Assembly: GCA_036645955.1 (NCBI GenBank)
Contig: JAVXND010000084.1
Location: forward strand, 1 to 11,500
Source: Limiplasma sp036645955
Lineage (GTDB): Bacteria > Bacillota > Clostridia > Christensenellales > Aristaeellaceae
Direction of reading: 5' to 3'
Length of the DNA stretch: 11,500 bases
How positions within the stretch are numbered: the first letter of the stretch is position 1; each line of letters opens with the position of its first letter. The position numbers and the translations under genes were made by a program. A model generated the notes under the pieces. The model did no database searches. It was not told the origin of the DNA and worked only from the letters and a program-made list of their open reading frames with translations. This document shows, one piece after another, positions 1 through 7,434 of this stretch.

Positions 1-18
1 GACACCATATATGGTGTC
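1..18. repeat. Perfect 18-bp palindrome at the window edge
   Basis: GACACCATATATGGTGTC reads the same on both strands. No U-tract follows it, so it does not look like an intrinsic terminator. A copy of its left half, GACACCA, recurs at 114-120, just downstream of the predicted -10 box of the first operon, and part of its right half, TATGGT, recurs at 71-76 near the presumed -35. This would suit a dimeric repressor site, but that is inference. The window cuts at base 1, so the full extent is unknown. Confidence 0.5.
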
Positions 19-72
19 CGCCCAGTTCGCGTTCACTCCCCCTCTTCCTTACCGTCCCGCAACGCAATCATA

Positions 73-101
73 TGGTCTTTTCCCCCCATTTGTGCTATAC
101 T
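73..101 (+). promoter_or_regulatory. Probable sigma-A promoter of the first operon (extended -10)
   Basis: The -10 box TATACT (96-101) is preceded by TGC, giving an extended -10 element. Seventeen bases upstream lies only a poor -35 (TGGTCT, 73-78), as is usual for extended -10 promoters. Transcription would start near 108, about 41 nt before the TTG start of the first gene. The 11-mer TGTGCTATACT (91-101) recurs exactly at the phosphofructokinase promoter (10224-10234). Confidence 0.55.
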
Positions 102-148
102 GTTTCACGTTCCGACACCAAAAAACACAACGCGTGGGAGGCCGCCCC

Positions 149-826
149 TTGCAAAAGAGCTATGCTTTGTTTGATTTTGATGGAACCCTGCTCAAGGGAG
201 ATTCCATCGTTCGCTTTTGCCTGTACGCCCGTCGAAAAGGGCTTTGCGGCAAGGGCGATTTGCTGTACGGCGCATGGATGGCCGTGCTGTATGTGTGCCG
301 CCTTACCACAGCAGAGCGCGCAAAGCAGGCCAGCCTGCGCTTTTTGGCGGGCAAAGAAGAGCAACAGCTTTCAACGCTGGCGGAAAGCTTTTGCCGCGAG
401 GTGCTTGTACCCGCGCTGTACCCGCAAGGCGTGGAAGCACTCCAATGCGAACGCATGCAGGGCGCGGAGGTTTTGCTGCTGACCGCGTCCCCCTCCTTTT
501 ATTTGGAACCGCTGAAGCAGAGGCTGGGCATTACGGAAATCATCGGCACGCGCATGGATGTGCAAAACGGCGTGTTTTCGGGGCTGATATGCGGCGACAA
601 TTGCCGTGGGGTGCAAAAGCCGCTGCGCTTAGCGGAATATTTGGCCGCAAAGGGGGATCGCCTTGTGTACGACGAATCCTCCGCCTATGGCGATAGCGGC
701 AGTGACCTGCCCATGCTTCAGCTCTGCCGCCACAAAATTGCCGTCAACCCCAAGCGCAAGCTGCTTCGCAGGCTTCAGCACGAGCAGAACGTAACCGTGA
801 CGCATTGGGCAAATCCAGCTTCTTAG
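149..826 (+). CDS. HAD-IB family phosphatase (PgpC/SerB-like)
   Basis: This is a 225-aa cytoplasmic phosphatase of HAD subfamily IB. It carries all four HAD motifs: DFDGTL at residues 9-14 (D9 nucleophile, D11 acid/base), LLTAS at 110-114, K157, and GDSGSD at 181-186 (Mg2+ ligands). Residues 15-80 form the helical cap expected of the subfamily. The layout resembles both phosphoserine phosphatase (SerB) and phosphatidylglycerophosphatase C (PgpC); I cannot choose the substrate from motifs alone. I chose the TTG at 149 because GGGAGG (136-141) sits 7 nt upstream and the HAD fold begins at once. The open frame continues back to an ATG at 11, but that 46-residue extension has no family resemblance and spans the promoter. 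The gene ends with tandem stops TAG-TAA. The serine hydrolase follows after 31 bp and is probably co-transcribed. Confidence 0.85.
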   Translation: MQKSYALFDFDGTLLKGDSIVRFCLYARRKGLCGKGDLLYGAWMAVLYVCRLTTAERAKQASLRFLAGKEEQQLSTLAESFCREVLVPALYPQGVEALQCERMQGAEVLLLTASPSFYLEPLKQRLGITEIIGTRMDVQNGVFSGLICGDNCRGVQKPLRLAEYLAAKGDRLVYDESSAYGDSGSDLPMLQLCRHKIAVNPKRKLLRRLQHEQNVTVTHWANPAS

Positions 827-857
827 TAACCCATCGCCGTGCGGAGGAGGAAAAACC

Positions 858-1916
858 ATGCGGGGTGTCATCAACTTTTCACAAGCGGATCAGGTGATCG
901 TAAACGCGATTGATAAAAATGCATTTACCTCTGCAAGCTTGCTGGTGGGCAAGCGCGAACGCGTGCTGTACCGCCATGCCTACGGCAGGCTGTCCATCGA
1001 CGACGACGCGCCCATTACAAACGAGCATACGCGCTATGATTTGGCATCGCTTACCAAGCCGCTGGTGGTGGGCATGCTCACTTTGCGCGCTGTGGAAAGC
1101 GGCAAGCTCTGCCTGTGGGACAAGCTAAGCGCTTTTATTGACGCGCCGCCCGATAAGCGGGATATCACCATCGCGCAGATTTTGACCCATACGGCGGGCT
1201 TTCCCACGGGTCTGCACCTTTGGAAGGAGGCCGCAACGCCCGCGCAAAGCACGGAAATTCTGCTGCGCACGGCGCTTGTATCGCCGCCTGGCGCACGCGT
1301 TCACTATTGCTGCGGGGGCTGTATTTTGCTGGGACAGCTGCTGGAATGCCTGTATGGGGCGGAGCTCAAGGAGCTTGCGATGCAAGAGGTGTTTTGGCCG
1401 CTCAAAATGCAGAAAACGGGCTATCTGCCCACAAACGGAAACATCGCCGCCACCGAAATGCAGGATGATGGCCGCTGTTTGCAAGGCGTGGTGCATGATG
1501 AAAACGCGCAGTTTTTGGGCGGCGTGGCTGGAAACGCAGGCGTGTTTTCCACCATGGATGACCTTGCGCTCTTTATGCAAATGCTGGCCGCAGAGGGCGC
1601 ATTGCCAGACGGCTCGCACTTTTTGTCCCCCGCAACGGTGCGGCTGTCGATGCAAAACCACACCGAAGGCATGGCGCAGGGGCGCGGCTTGGGCTTTTAC
1701 CTTCCCTATTACGATAACGGCTATGCGGGCGACCTCTTCCCCAAGGAAACCATTGGTCACACGGGCTTTACAGGCACGAGCTTCACCTACGACCCCACCA
1801 CCGGCCTGTATGTGATTCTGCTCACAAACCGCATTTGCCCTTCGCGCGAAAGCCTTGAAATTTACCGCGTGCGGCGCTTGCTTCACAATGTGATCTACGC
1901 GGCGGTAAATCGATAA
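858..1916 (+). CDS. Serine hydrolase, class C beta-lactamase / penicillin-binding fold
   Basis: This 352-aa protein belongs to the beta-lactamase (class C/esterase EstB/AmpH-like) family. The catalytic SxxK is S64-L-T-K67. The second motif, normally Y-S-N or Y-S-D followed by LGxILLG, appears as Y150-C-C-G-G-C-I-L-L-G. The third motif is H301-T-G-F-T-G. The ITIAQILTHTAGFPTG block (103-118) is typical of the family. There is no signal peptide or membrane segment, so it probably works in the cytoplasm, perhaps as an esterase or amidase on peptidoglycan-derived or small-molecule substrates; the substrate cannot be read from the sequence. The start is secure: GGAGGAGG (843-850) lies 7 nt before the ATG. 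Replacement of the third residue of the Y-x-N/D motif by Cys (C152) is odd and may change specificity. The gene lies in a likely operon with the phosphatase upstream and citramalate synthase 18 bp downstream. Confidence 0.88.
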   Translation: MRGVINFSQADQVIVNAIDKNAFTSASLLVGKRERVLYRHAYGRLSIDDDAPITNEHTRYDLASLTKPLVVGMLTLRAVESGKLCLWDKLSAFIDAPPDKRDITIAQILTHTAGFPTGLHLWKEAATPAQSTEILLRTALVSPPGARVHYCCGGCILLGQLLECLYGAELKELAMQEVFWPLKMQKTGYLPTNGNIAATEMQDDGRCLQGVVHDENAQFLGGVAGNAGVFSTMDDLALFMQMLAAEGALPDGSHFLSPATVRLSMQNHTEGMAQGRGLGFYLPYYDNGYAGDLFPKETIGHTGFTGTSFTYDPTTGLYVILLTNRICPSRESLEIYRVRRLLHNVIYAAVNR

Positions 1917-1934
1917 AAAAAGGGGGCGCTACGG

Positions 1935-3497
1935 ATGCCGATGATTGAATTGCTGGATACCACATTGCGTGACGGTGCGCAGAGTGAAGGCGTGGAGCAC
2001 TCCCTGGAGGATAAGCGCAAAATTGCGCTGGCGCTGGAGCGGCTGGGCATCCCCCTCATTGAAGGCGGCAATCCCGCCGCCAACCCCAAGGACGAGGCAT
2101 TTTTTGAGCAGGCGCGGCGCATGCCGTTTTTAACCAAGTCCACCTTGGTACCTTTTGGAAGCACATGCCGCGCTGGCGCTCCAGTGGAGGCGGATGCAGG
2201 GCTTCGCACCCTGCTCATGACGGAGCAGCCCGTGATTTCCTTGTTTGGCAAGGCGGATCTCCGCCAAGCGACAGAGGTACTGCGCGTATCTCCCGAACAA
2301 AATCTGCACATGATTGAACAGAGCGTGGCCTATCTGCATTCGCGCGGCAGACGCGTGCTGTTTGACGCGGAGCACTTTTTTGACGGCGCGGCTCTGAATT
2401 TTGACTATGCTATGGAGGCACTTCGCGCCGCCCTTCGCGGCGGGGCGGATGTGCTGGTGCTGTGCGATACCAAGGGCGGAACGCTTCCAAGCGAGTTGGG
2501 CGCGCTTACCGCGCGGGTGCAGGCTTTGCTTGCGCATACGCGCTTAGGCATTCATTGCCACGACGACATGGGCATGGCGGTTGCGGGAAGCCTTGCCGCC
2601 ATACAGGCAGGCGCGGCAATGGCGCAGGTCACGGTGGGCGGCGTGGGCGAGCGCTGCGGCAATACCAGCCTGAGCACCTTGCTTCCCACATTGCAATGCA
2701 AGCTTCATTATCAGGTGATTCCGCAGGAGTGCATGGAGCTGCTCACGCCCATTTCACGCGAAATTTTGGAGGTGATGAACCTTCCGCCCGAGCGTTACGC
2801 GCCCTATGTGGGCTACAGTGCCTTTGCACACAAGGGCGGCATGCACATTGACGGCGTTATGAAGGCTTCGGAAAGCTTCGAGCACATCCCGCCTGAATGG
2901 GTGGGCAACCAGCGCCGCTTTTTGCTCAGCGATCAAACGGGGCGTGCGGGGGTCTATGCGCGCCTGAAGCGCTTACTGCCGGAAATATCGCGTGAGGATC
3001 CGCGCGTAAGCAAGCTTACAGAGCGCCTCAAGCGCCGCGAATCGCACGGCTATGCCTATGAAAGCGCGGACGGCAGCTTTGATTTGATGGCGCTGGACAC
3101 CTTGGGCTTGCGCAGGCGTTTTTTTGAAGTGCTGGATTTTCATGTGCTTTCGGGAAACGCGCACGACGATCACAACGCGCAGGCTTACATCAAAATCCGT
3201 GTGGACGGCAGGGAGGAAATCAACGCCGCCGAGGGTGACGGCCCCGTGAACGCGCTGGACTTGGCGCTTCGCAAGGCCCTGCTGGTGTTTTACCCCGAAA
3301 TTGAGCACATGCGCCTGCGTGACTTTAAGGTGCGCGTGATCGACAGCGGCGGCACGGCGAGCACGGTGCGCACGCTGATTGAAAGCACAGATGGGCAAAG
3401 CGTTTGGAACACCATGGGGGTGAATTCCAACATCATTCAAGCTTGCTTTTTGGCTTTGCAGGACGCGGTGGAATATTATCTGGCTTTTATACGGTAA
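1935..3497 (+). CDS. cimA: (R)-citramalate synthase (DRE-TIM metallolyase)
   Basis: This enzyme condenses pyruvate and acetyl-CoA to (R)-citramalate, the threonine-independent entry to 2-oxobutyrate and isoleucine. The 520-aa length matches the CimA family. The HMGL-like TIM barrel (about residues 3-275) starts with LLDTTLRDGAQ (R12, D13) and has IEGGNPAANPKD (42-53, a CimA hallmark that is usually IEGGWPGxNPKD), the metal-binding H207-C-H209, and GGVGERCGNT (235-244). AFAHKGGMH (296-304) follows in the linker. The C-terminal LeuA-type regulatory domain (about 385-520) contains GGTASTVRTLIESTDG and WNTMGVNSNIIQA, which favours CimA over 2-isopropylmalate or homocitrate synthase. The family is often feedback-inhibited by isoleucine through this domain. 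AGGGGG (1921-1926) lies 8 nt before the ATG at 1935; an ATG at 1941 is the alternative. No leuBCD or ilv genes are adjacent. No U-tract terminator follows, only a 5-bp hairpin at 3504-3526. Confidence 0.93.
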   Translation: MPMIELLDTTLRDGAQSEGVEHSLEDKRKIALALERLGIPLIEGGNPAANPKDEAFFEQARRMPFLTKSTLVPFGSTCRAGAPVEADAGLRTLLMTEQPVISLFGKADLRQATEVLRVSPEQNLHMIEQSVAYLHSRGRRVLFDAEHFFDGAALNFDYAMEALRAALRGGADVLVLCDTKGGTLPSELGALTARVQALLAHTRLGIHCHDDMGMAVAGSLAAIQAGAAMAQVTVGGVGERCGNTSLSTLLPTLQCKLHYQVIPQECMELLTPISREILEVMNLPPERYAPYVGYSAFAHKGGMHIDGVMKASESFEHIPPEWVGNQRRFLLSDQTGRAGVYARLKRLLPEISREDPRVSKLTERLKRRESHGYAYESADGSFDLMALDTLGLRRRFFEVLDFHVLSGNAHDDHNAQAYIKIRVDGREEINAAEGDGPVNALDLALRKALLVFYPEIEHMRLRDFKVRVIDSGGTASTVRTLIESTDGQSVWNTMGVNSNIIQACFLALQDAVEYYLAFIR

Positions 3498-3528
3498 CGG
3501 CTACTGCGCAGGTGGAAGCATCGCAGGA

Positions 3529-3558
3529 TTGACGCGGCACCGCTGTACATGCTATGAT
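3529..3558 (+). promoter_or_regulatory. Sigma-A promoter of the zinc-ribbon/M1/GT2-GtrA block
   Basis: TTGACG (3529-3534) and TATGAT (3553-3558) are separated by 18 bp, and the -10 is preceded by TGC, so it is also an extended -10. Transcription would start around 3565, giving a leader of about 50 nt that contains a run of eight C residues (3574-3581). A second possible -10, GATAAT (3556-3561), would need a 21-bp spacer and is less likely. Confidence 0.72.
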
Positions 3559-3615
3559 AATGCGTACACAAGTCCCCCCCCTCTTATCTGCTTGAACCTT
3601 TGAAGGAGGCCACCT

Positions 3616-4722
3616 ATGAATTGCCCGAAATGCGGCAGTATTCTTGCACCCGGCACAGCGTTTTGCCCTGTTTGCAACGAACCCATCGCCGCGGCTTATC
3701 CACAGCAGGGTTATGCGCAGCAAAGCTATCCGCAGCAGGGTTATCCGCAGGATTATATACAACAGGGCATGAAACAGCAAAACCCGTATGCAGGGCAAGC
3801 CATGCCTGCGCAGGGTGCGCCCGCACAGCAAAACCCGTATGCGGGGCAAAGCACGCCCGCACAGCAAAACCCGTATGCCGCACAGGGAGCGCCTGCGCAG
3901 CCCCCCGTTTATCAGCAAAGCTATGCGCAATATGGTCAGCCGCAAAGCTTTATGCAGGGCTATCAACAGCCCTACAGCTACGATCAGGCTCCCACCCGGC
4001 GCGAAGAAAACACCCTGCTTAACGTGCTAAGCGAGCTGCCGCGCGCATTTTTGGATTGCTTCACAAAGCCCGGCACGGTGCTTACCACGCGGCTTGCACG
4101 GCGTGACTCGCTCACCTGCCCCATTGTGGCGATGCTGGTGCTGGTGCTCACCTTTTTAAGCGGCATGGTGATTGTGCGCGGGTTCATCGGCGCATTGTTC
4201 ATGGGCTATACAACGCTTACCAGAGTCAACATTGCGGGAAGCGCGGCTTCCATGAACCAAGGCATCAACTACATCGCAGGGCGAATTGCGCCATCGGTCG
4301 GCGGCATTGCGGCGCTGTGTCAGCTGCTTGCCATGCTGGTGCCCGCGCTTGTGATGATGGTGACTTTGATTGTGCTATGCAAAACACGCTTTTCATGGGA
4401 ACTGCTCTTTGGCTTTATCACGGTGCTTTCCCTGCCCACGGCGGCCTTTAGCCTGCTTGCCATGCTTGCGTCCTTGCTTACGCCCTGGCTTGCCGTGCTT
4501 GTGCTGCTTTGCGGTGCGGCGGTGAGCCATGTGCAAATGGGGGCGCTTCTGGCTTGTGTAACAGGTCAAACCGATGCGCAGCTCATGCCCGCAAAGCTTC
4601 TATGCATTGTGATTTCACTGCTTGTGACGCTGGTGCTATGCGGGTTGGTGGGCGGCTTGCTCATGAATGTGGTGGTTCAGCGCGTTATGATATTGCTGAC
4701 CAATGTGGGGTCCCTGATTTGA
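3616..4722 (+). CDS. Zinc-ribbon membrane protein with Q/P/Y-rich linker, Yip1-like
   Basis: This 368-aa protein has three parts. Residues 3-20 form a minimal zinc ribbon, CPKC-x10-CPVC (C3, C6, C17, C20). Residues 27-125 are a low-complexity Gln/Pro/Tyr/Gly linker with repeats: PQQGY twice, and QQNPYAGQ-type octapeptides at 54-61, 71-78 and 83-90. Residues 168-360 are strongly hydrophobic, with about five or six membrane segments (roughly 169-195, 228-255, 261-285, 288-313, 325-350). This layout, a cytosolic zinc ribbon followed by a Yip1/DUF-type multi-span domain, is common in Firmicutes proteins of unknown function, and I do not assign a biochemical role. AAGGAGG (3603-3609) lies 6 nt before the ATG. 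The stop codon overlaps the start of the M1 peptidase gene, implying translational coupling and perhaps joint work at the membrane. Confidence 0.85.
   Translation: MNCPKCGSILAPGTAFCPVCNEPIAAAYPQQGYAQQSYPQQGYPQDYIQQGMKQQNPYAGQAMPAQGAPAQQNPYAGQSTPAQQNPYAAQGAPAQPPVYQQSYAQYGQPQSFMQGYQQPYSYDQAPTRREENTLLNVLSELPRAFLDCFTKPGTVLTTRLARRDSLTCPIVAMLVLVLTFLSGMVIVRGFIGALFMGYTTLTRVNIAGSAASMNQGINYIAGRIAPSVGGIAALCQLLAMLVPALVMMVTLIVLCKTRFSWELLFGFITVLSLPTAAFSLLAMLASLLTPWLAVLVLLCGAAVSHVQMGALLACVTGQTDAQLMPAKLLCIVISLLVTLVLCGLVGGLLMNVVVQRVMILLTNVGSLI
3775..3885 (+). repeat. In-frame coding repeats (QQNPYAGQ octapeptide units)
   Basis: Three 24-bp units at 3775-3798, 3826-3849 and 3862-3885 encode QQNPYAGQ, QQNPYAGQ and QQNPYAAQ. 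They share nearly identical DNA beginning CAGCAAAACCCGTATGC. They are separated by Ala/Pro/Gln-rich spacers of 9 and 4 residues. Such near-identical units can change copy number by slippage or recombination, which would vary the linker length between the zinc ribbon and the membrane domain. Confidence 0.8.
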
Positions 4723-6239
4723 GCGGCGCAAAGCGCAAGCCGTGGCGGTTGCTTTGCTTGCTTGCGGCCGCTCTCGTGCTGTTAGGCACGGCGCTTTCCC
4801 TGCTCTATGCAAGCAAGCCCCTTACAGCGGATGCGCCGAGCCCCGCACTGCTCGCGGCGGCCAAAGGGCTTGACAGCATTGTGATTGAGGCGGTTTTTTC
4901 GCCCGAGCATTCCTCTATGGAGGTTTGCCAGCAGCTTACGCTTCAAAATCGGGCGGAGACTTCGCGGGACGCGGTGGTTTTGCGCACTTGGCCCAATGCC
5001 TTTTCCAGCCTGGAAACCTCACCCTGCGCAAGCGAGGAATATTACGAGCGATGCTATCCCGATGGCTTTTCCATTGGGGCGCTTACCATGAGCTCGGCGC
5101 AGGTGTCAAGGAACGGCGGGGCGGAGGCTTCCGTGGCGTACCGCTATCAAGATCAAGCCAAAACGGTGCTTACTTTGCCCCTTGCAAAGGAATGGTTACC
5201 CGGTGAAAGCCTTGTGCTTTCGCTTCGCTACACGCTCACCATTCCCCATGCGGCATACCGTTTTGGCGAGCAGGACGGCATTTGGGCGCTGGGCAGCTGC
5301 TTTGCCATTCCTTCGCCATGGCAGGACGGCGCTTACCGCAGTGATGAATACCTGCCTGTGGGCGATCCGTTTGTAAGCGATTGCGCCAACTATACCGTAA
5401 GCGTCACCGTGCCTGCGGGCATGATCTGCGCGGGCAGCGGCTACCCCACTGTGGAAAATGCAAAGGGCCAGCAAATATACCGCTTTCAAGCGCCCGCTGT
5501 GCGTGATTTTGCGCTGGTGGTAAGCGATCGCTTTCATCTTTTGCAAAGCAGGGAGCAGGGCGTACTGGTTTCAGCATATGCCGCAAGCGCGGCGCAGGGG
5601 CGCGAAATGCTCCGCTATGCCAAGCAAGCGCTCAGGTGCTTCGGCGAACGCTACGGCGCATACCCCTACCCAAGCTTGACGCTTGCGCAGATTGATTTTC
5701 CCATGGGGGGCATGGAATACCCCGCTTTGGTTATGATTGCCAAGGATTTGCTGAACGCGGGCGGGGCATCGCTTGAATATGTGGTGGCACACGAGGTGGC
5801 GCATCAATGGTGGTATGCGCTTGTGGGGAGCGATTCGGTCAATCAAGCCTGGCAGGATGAAGCGCTTTGTGAATTCAGCCTGCTTGAATACGTCCAAACC
5901 ACCTATGGCAGTGCAAGCCGCGAGGAGCTGGAGCAACAGCGCGTGGAAAGCGCCCTTCGCGTAACGGTGCCGCATGGTGTTACGCCCGGCGCACCCCTTG
6001 AGCGCTTTGAAAGCATGAGCGAATATTCGCTTGTGGTGTACAACCGCGGCGCGGCTTTGCTTTGTGCGCTGGACCGCGCCACGCAGGGCGAGCTGGACGC
6101 ATTCCTCAAAGCCTATGCACAGCGCTACGCCTTTGGGTTTGCCACGCGGCAAGATTTTGAAGCGTTGCTGGCCGCACAAACGGGCGAGGATTTCACCCCG
6201 CTGATGACGGATTATCTTGACACCTACATCCTTCATTAA
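4719..6239 (+). CDS. Membrane-anchored M1-family (gluzincin) metallopeptidase
   Basis: This is a 506-aa zinc metallopeptidase. The zinc site is H358-E359-V-A-H362, followed after 18 residues by E381, the M1 pattern HExxH-x18-E. The upstream substrate-recognition motif, classically GxMEN, reads G330-G-M-E-Y-P. Y441 in VVYNRGA, with Y436 five residues earlier, matches the transition-state tyrosine region of the family. Residues 10-30 are one hydrophobic segment after a KRK patch, so the protein is probably a signal-anchored enzyme with its catalytic domain outside the membrane. The N-terminal beta domain spans about 45-270. I chose the TTG at 4719 because it overlaps the upstream TGA (TTGA, 4719-4722) with a GTGGGG (4705-4710) 8 nt before it. 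The open frame extends back to 4509, but that part is a shadow of the upstream gene. Natural substrates are unknown; an aminopeptidase role is likely. Confidence 0.88.
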   Translation: MSGAKRKPWRLLCLLAAALVLLGTALSLLYASKPLTADAPSPALLAAAKGLDSIVIEAVFSPEHSSMEVCQQLTLQNRAETSRDAVVLRTWPNAFSSLETSPCASEEYYERCYPDGFSIGALTMSSAQVSRNGGAEASVAYRYQDQAKTVLTLPLAKEWLPGESLVLSLRYTLTIPHAAYRFGEQDGIWALGSCFAIPSPWQDGAYRSDEYLPVGDPFVSDCANYTVSVTVPAGMICAGSGYPTVENAKGQQIYRFQAPAVRDFALVVSDRFHLLQSREQGVLVSAYAASAAQGREMLRYAKQALRCFGERYGAYPYPSLTLAQIDFPMGGMEYPALVMIAKDLLNAGGASLEYVVAHEVAHQWWYALVGSDSVNQAWQDEALCEFSLLEYVQTTYGSASREELEQQRVESALRVTVPHGVTPGAPLERFESMSEYSLVVYNRGAALLCALDRATQGELDAFLKAYAQRYAFGFATRQDFEALLAAQTGEDFTPLMTDYLDTYILH

Positions 6240-6295
6240 AGGCATGGATGTTAACAGCGTAAATGAAGCTTTGCGTTACAAAAGGAGGGTCTATT

Positions 6296-7423
6296 ATGAA
6301 TGCCAGTGATATACTCGAAACAGCGGTCATCATTCCCGCTTATAAGCCGGACGCACGCTTAATCCCCTACGCCCAAGCGCTCAAGGCCGCAGGCGTTGGC
6401 AAGGTTGTGATTGTGGACGACGGAAGCGGCGAGGAAAGCCGCGCGGTATTTGACGGCATTGTGCAGGACGAGGTTGTGCACATTCTTTCCTACATGCCAA
6501 ACGGCGGCAAGGGCGTGGCGCTCAAGGCGGGCTTGCGCTATGTGAAGGACGAATGCCCCAACCAGCGCGTGATTGTGACGGCGGATGCGGATGGTCAGCA
6601 CACCGTAGAGGATGTATTGCGCATGTGTGCAAGCATGGAGGAAAACGGCGAAGGCTTGCTTCTGGGCAGCCGTGATTTTTCGAGCAAAAACGTGCCGCCC
6701 AAAAGCCGCACGGGCAACCGCATTACCTCGGTGGTGTTTAAACTGCTGTACGGCCGCTGGGTGGGCGATACGCAAACAGGGCTTCGCGCCTTTACACGGG
6801 AGCTGCTGCCCACCATGATTGCCGTCAAGGGCAACCGCTACGAATATGAAATGAACGTGCTGATTGAAATGGCAAGCCTTCGCCTGCCCATGCGGCCCTT
6901 GCCCATTGAAACCGTGTACGAAAACAACAACGCGGGCAGTCATTTCCGCGCCTTTCGTGACAGCGCACGCATTTACGGCGTGATTTTTGCGGGCTTCATT
7001 GGCTTTATCAGCTCTTCCGCCATCAGCTTTTTGGTGGACTACAGCCTTTATTTAACGTTTAACACCCTGCTCAAGCGCTTTGCGCCCGCTTTGGATCACG
7101 AGTTCCGCTTTCTGCTGCTTTCCGTACTGCCGCGCATTGCGGTGGCCACCATTTTGGCGCGCTTGATTTCGGGCGTGGTCAACTTCTACTTAAACCGCAA
7201 GCTGGTGTTTTCAGACAAAACCGCCGCGCACAAAACCTTTCCGCGCTATGTGTGCGTGTTTTTCCTGATTATGCTGCTCTCCTTTGCGCTTACCAGCAGT
7301 CTGCACATTTGGTTTGGCTGGAACGATAACACCGCCAAAATCCCCGTGGACATTGTGCTATTCTTTGTGAGCTACTGGCTACAGCGCATATGGGTTTTTC
7401 GCAAATCCACCGTGCTTGAGTAA
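6296..7423 (+). CDS. GT2 glycosyltransferase fused to a GtrA-type membrane domain
   Basis: This is a 375-aa two-domain protein. Residues 10-215 form a GT-A family 2 glycosyltransferase of the dolichyl/polyprenyl-phosphate hexose synthase type: VIIPAY (11-16), VDDGS (40-44), the metal-binding D97-A-D99 in TADADGQH, and DTQTGLRAF (158-166). Residues 228-370 form a GtrA domain of about four membrane segments, with NFYLNRKLVF (297-305) and the C-terminal WLQRIWVF (361-368). By family knowledge the first domain would load a sugar from a nucleotide donor onto undecaprenyl phosphate, and the GtrA part would move or handle that lipid-linked sugar for envelope glycosylation. The start is the ATG at 6296, with AAAGGAGGG (6281-6289) 6 nt upstream; an in-frame ATG at 6264 lacks a site. 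It follows the M1 gene by 56 bp without an obvious promoter or terminator. It converges with the GNAT gene with only 11 bp between the stops. Confidence 0.9.
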   Translation: MNASDILETAVIIPAYKPDARLIPYAQALKAAGVGKVVIVDDGSGEESRAVFDGIVQDEVVHILSYMPNGGKGVALKAGLRYVKDECPNQRVIVTADADGQHTVEDVLRMCASMEENGEGLLLGSRDFSSKNVPPKSRTGNRITSVVFKLLYGRWVGDTQTGLRAFTRELLPTMIAVKGNRYEYEMNVLIEMASLRLPMRPLPIETVYENNNAGSHFRAFRDSARIYGVIFAGFIGFISSSAISFLVDYSLYLTFNTLLKRFAPALDHEFRFLLLSVLPRIAVATILARLISGVVNFYLNRKLVFSDKTAAHKTFPRYVCVFFLIMLLSFALTSSLHIWFGWNDNTAKIPVDIVLFFVSYWLQRIWVFRKSTVLE

Positions 7424-7434
7424 CGAGCCTTGCC

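Noticed and set aside
11..148. N-terminal extension of the HAD phosphatase to an ATG at 11
   Set aside because: Spans the predicted promoter, lacks a ribosome binding site and adds 46 unrelated residues; the TTG at 149 fits the family.
1125..1886. 253-codon minus-strand open frame opposite the serine hydrolase
   Set aside because: A shadow of GC-biased codons on the plus strand; no family resemblance, and the plus-strand gene has all catalytic motifs.
3504..3526. Hairpin CTGCG/CGCAG after cimA as a terminator
   Set aside because: Only 5 bp with a 13-nt loop and no U-tract.
4509..4718. N-terminal extension of the M1 peptidase to an ATG at 4509
   Set aside because: Lies entirely within the upstream membrane-protein gene in another frame and has no signal-anchor character; the TTG at 4719 directly precedes the membrane anchor.
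5571..6245. 224-codon minus-strand open frame opposite the M1 peptidase
   Set aside because: Antisense shadow; the plus-strand frame contains the intact HExxH-x18-E site.
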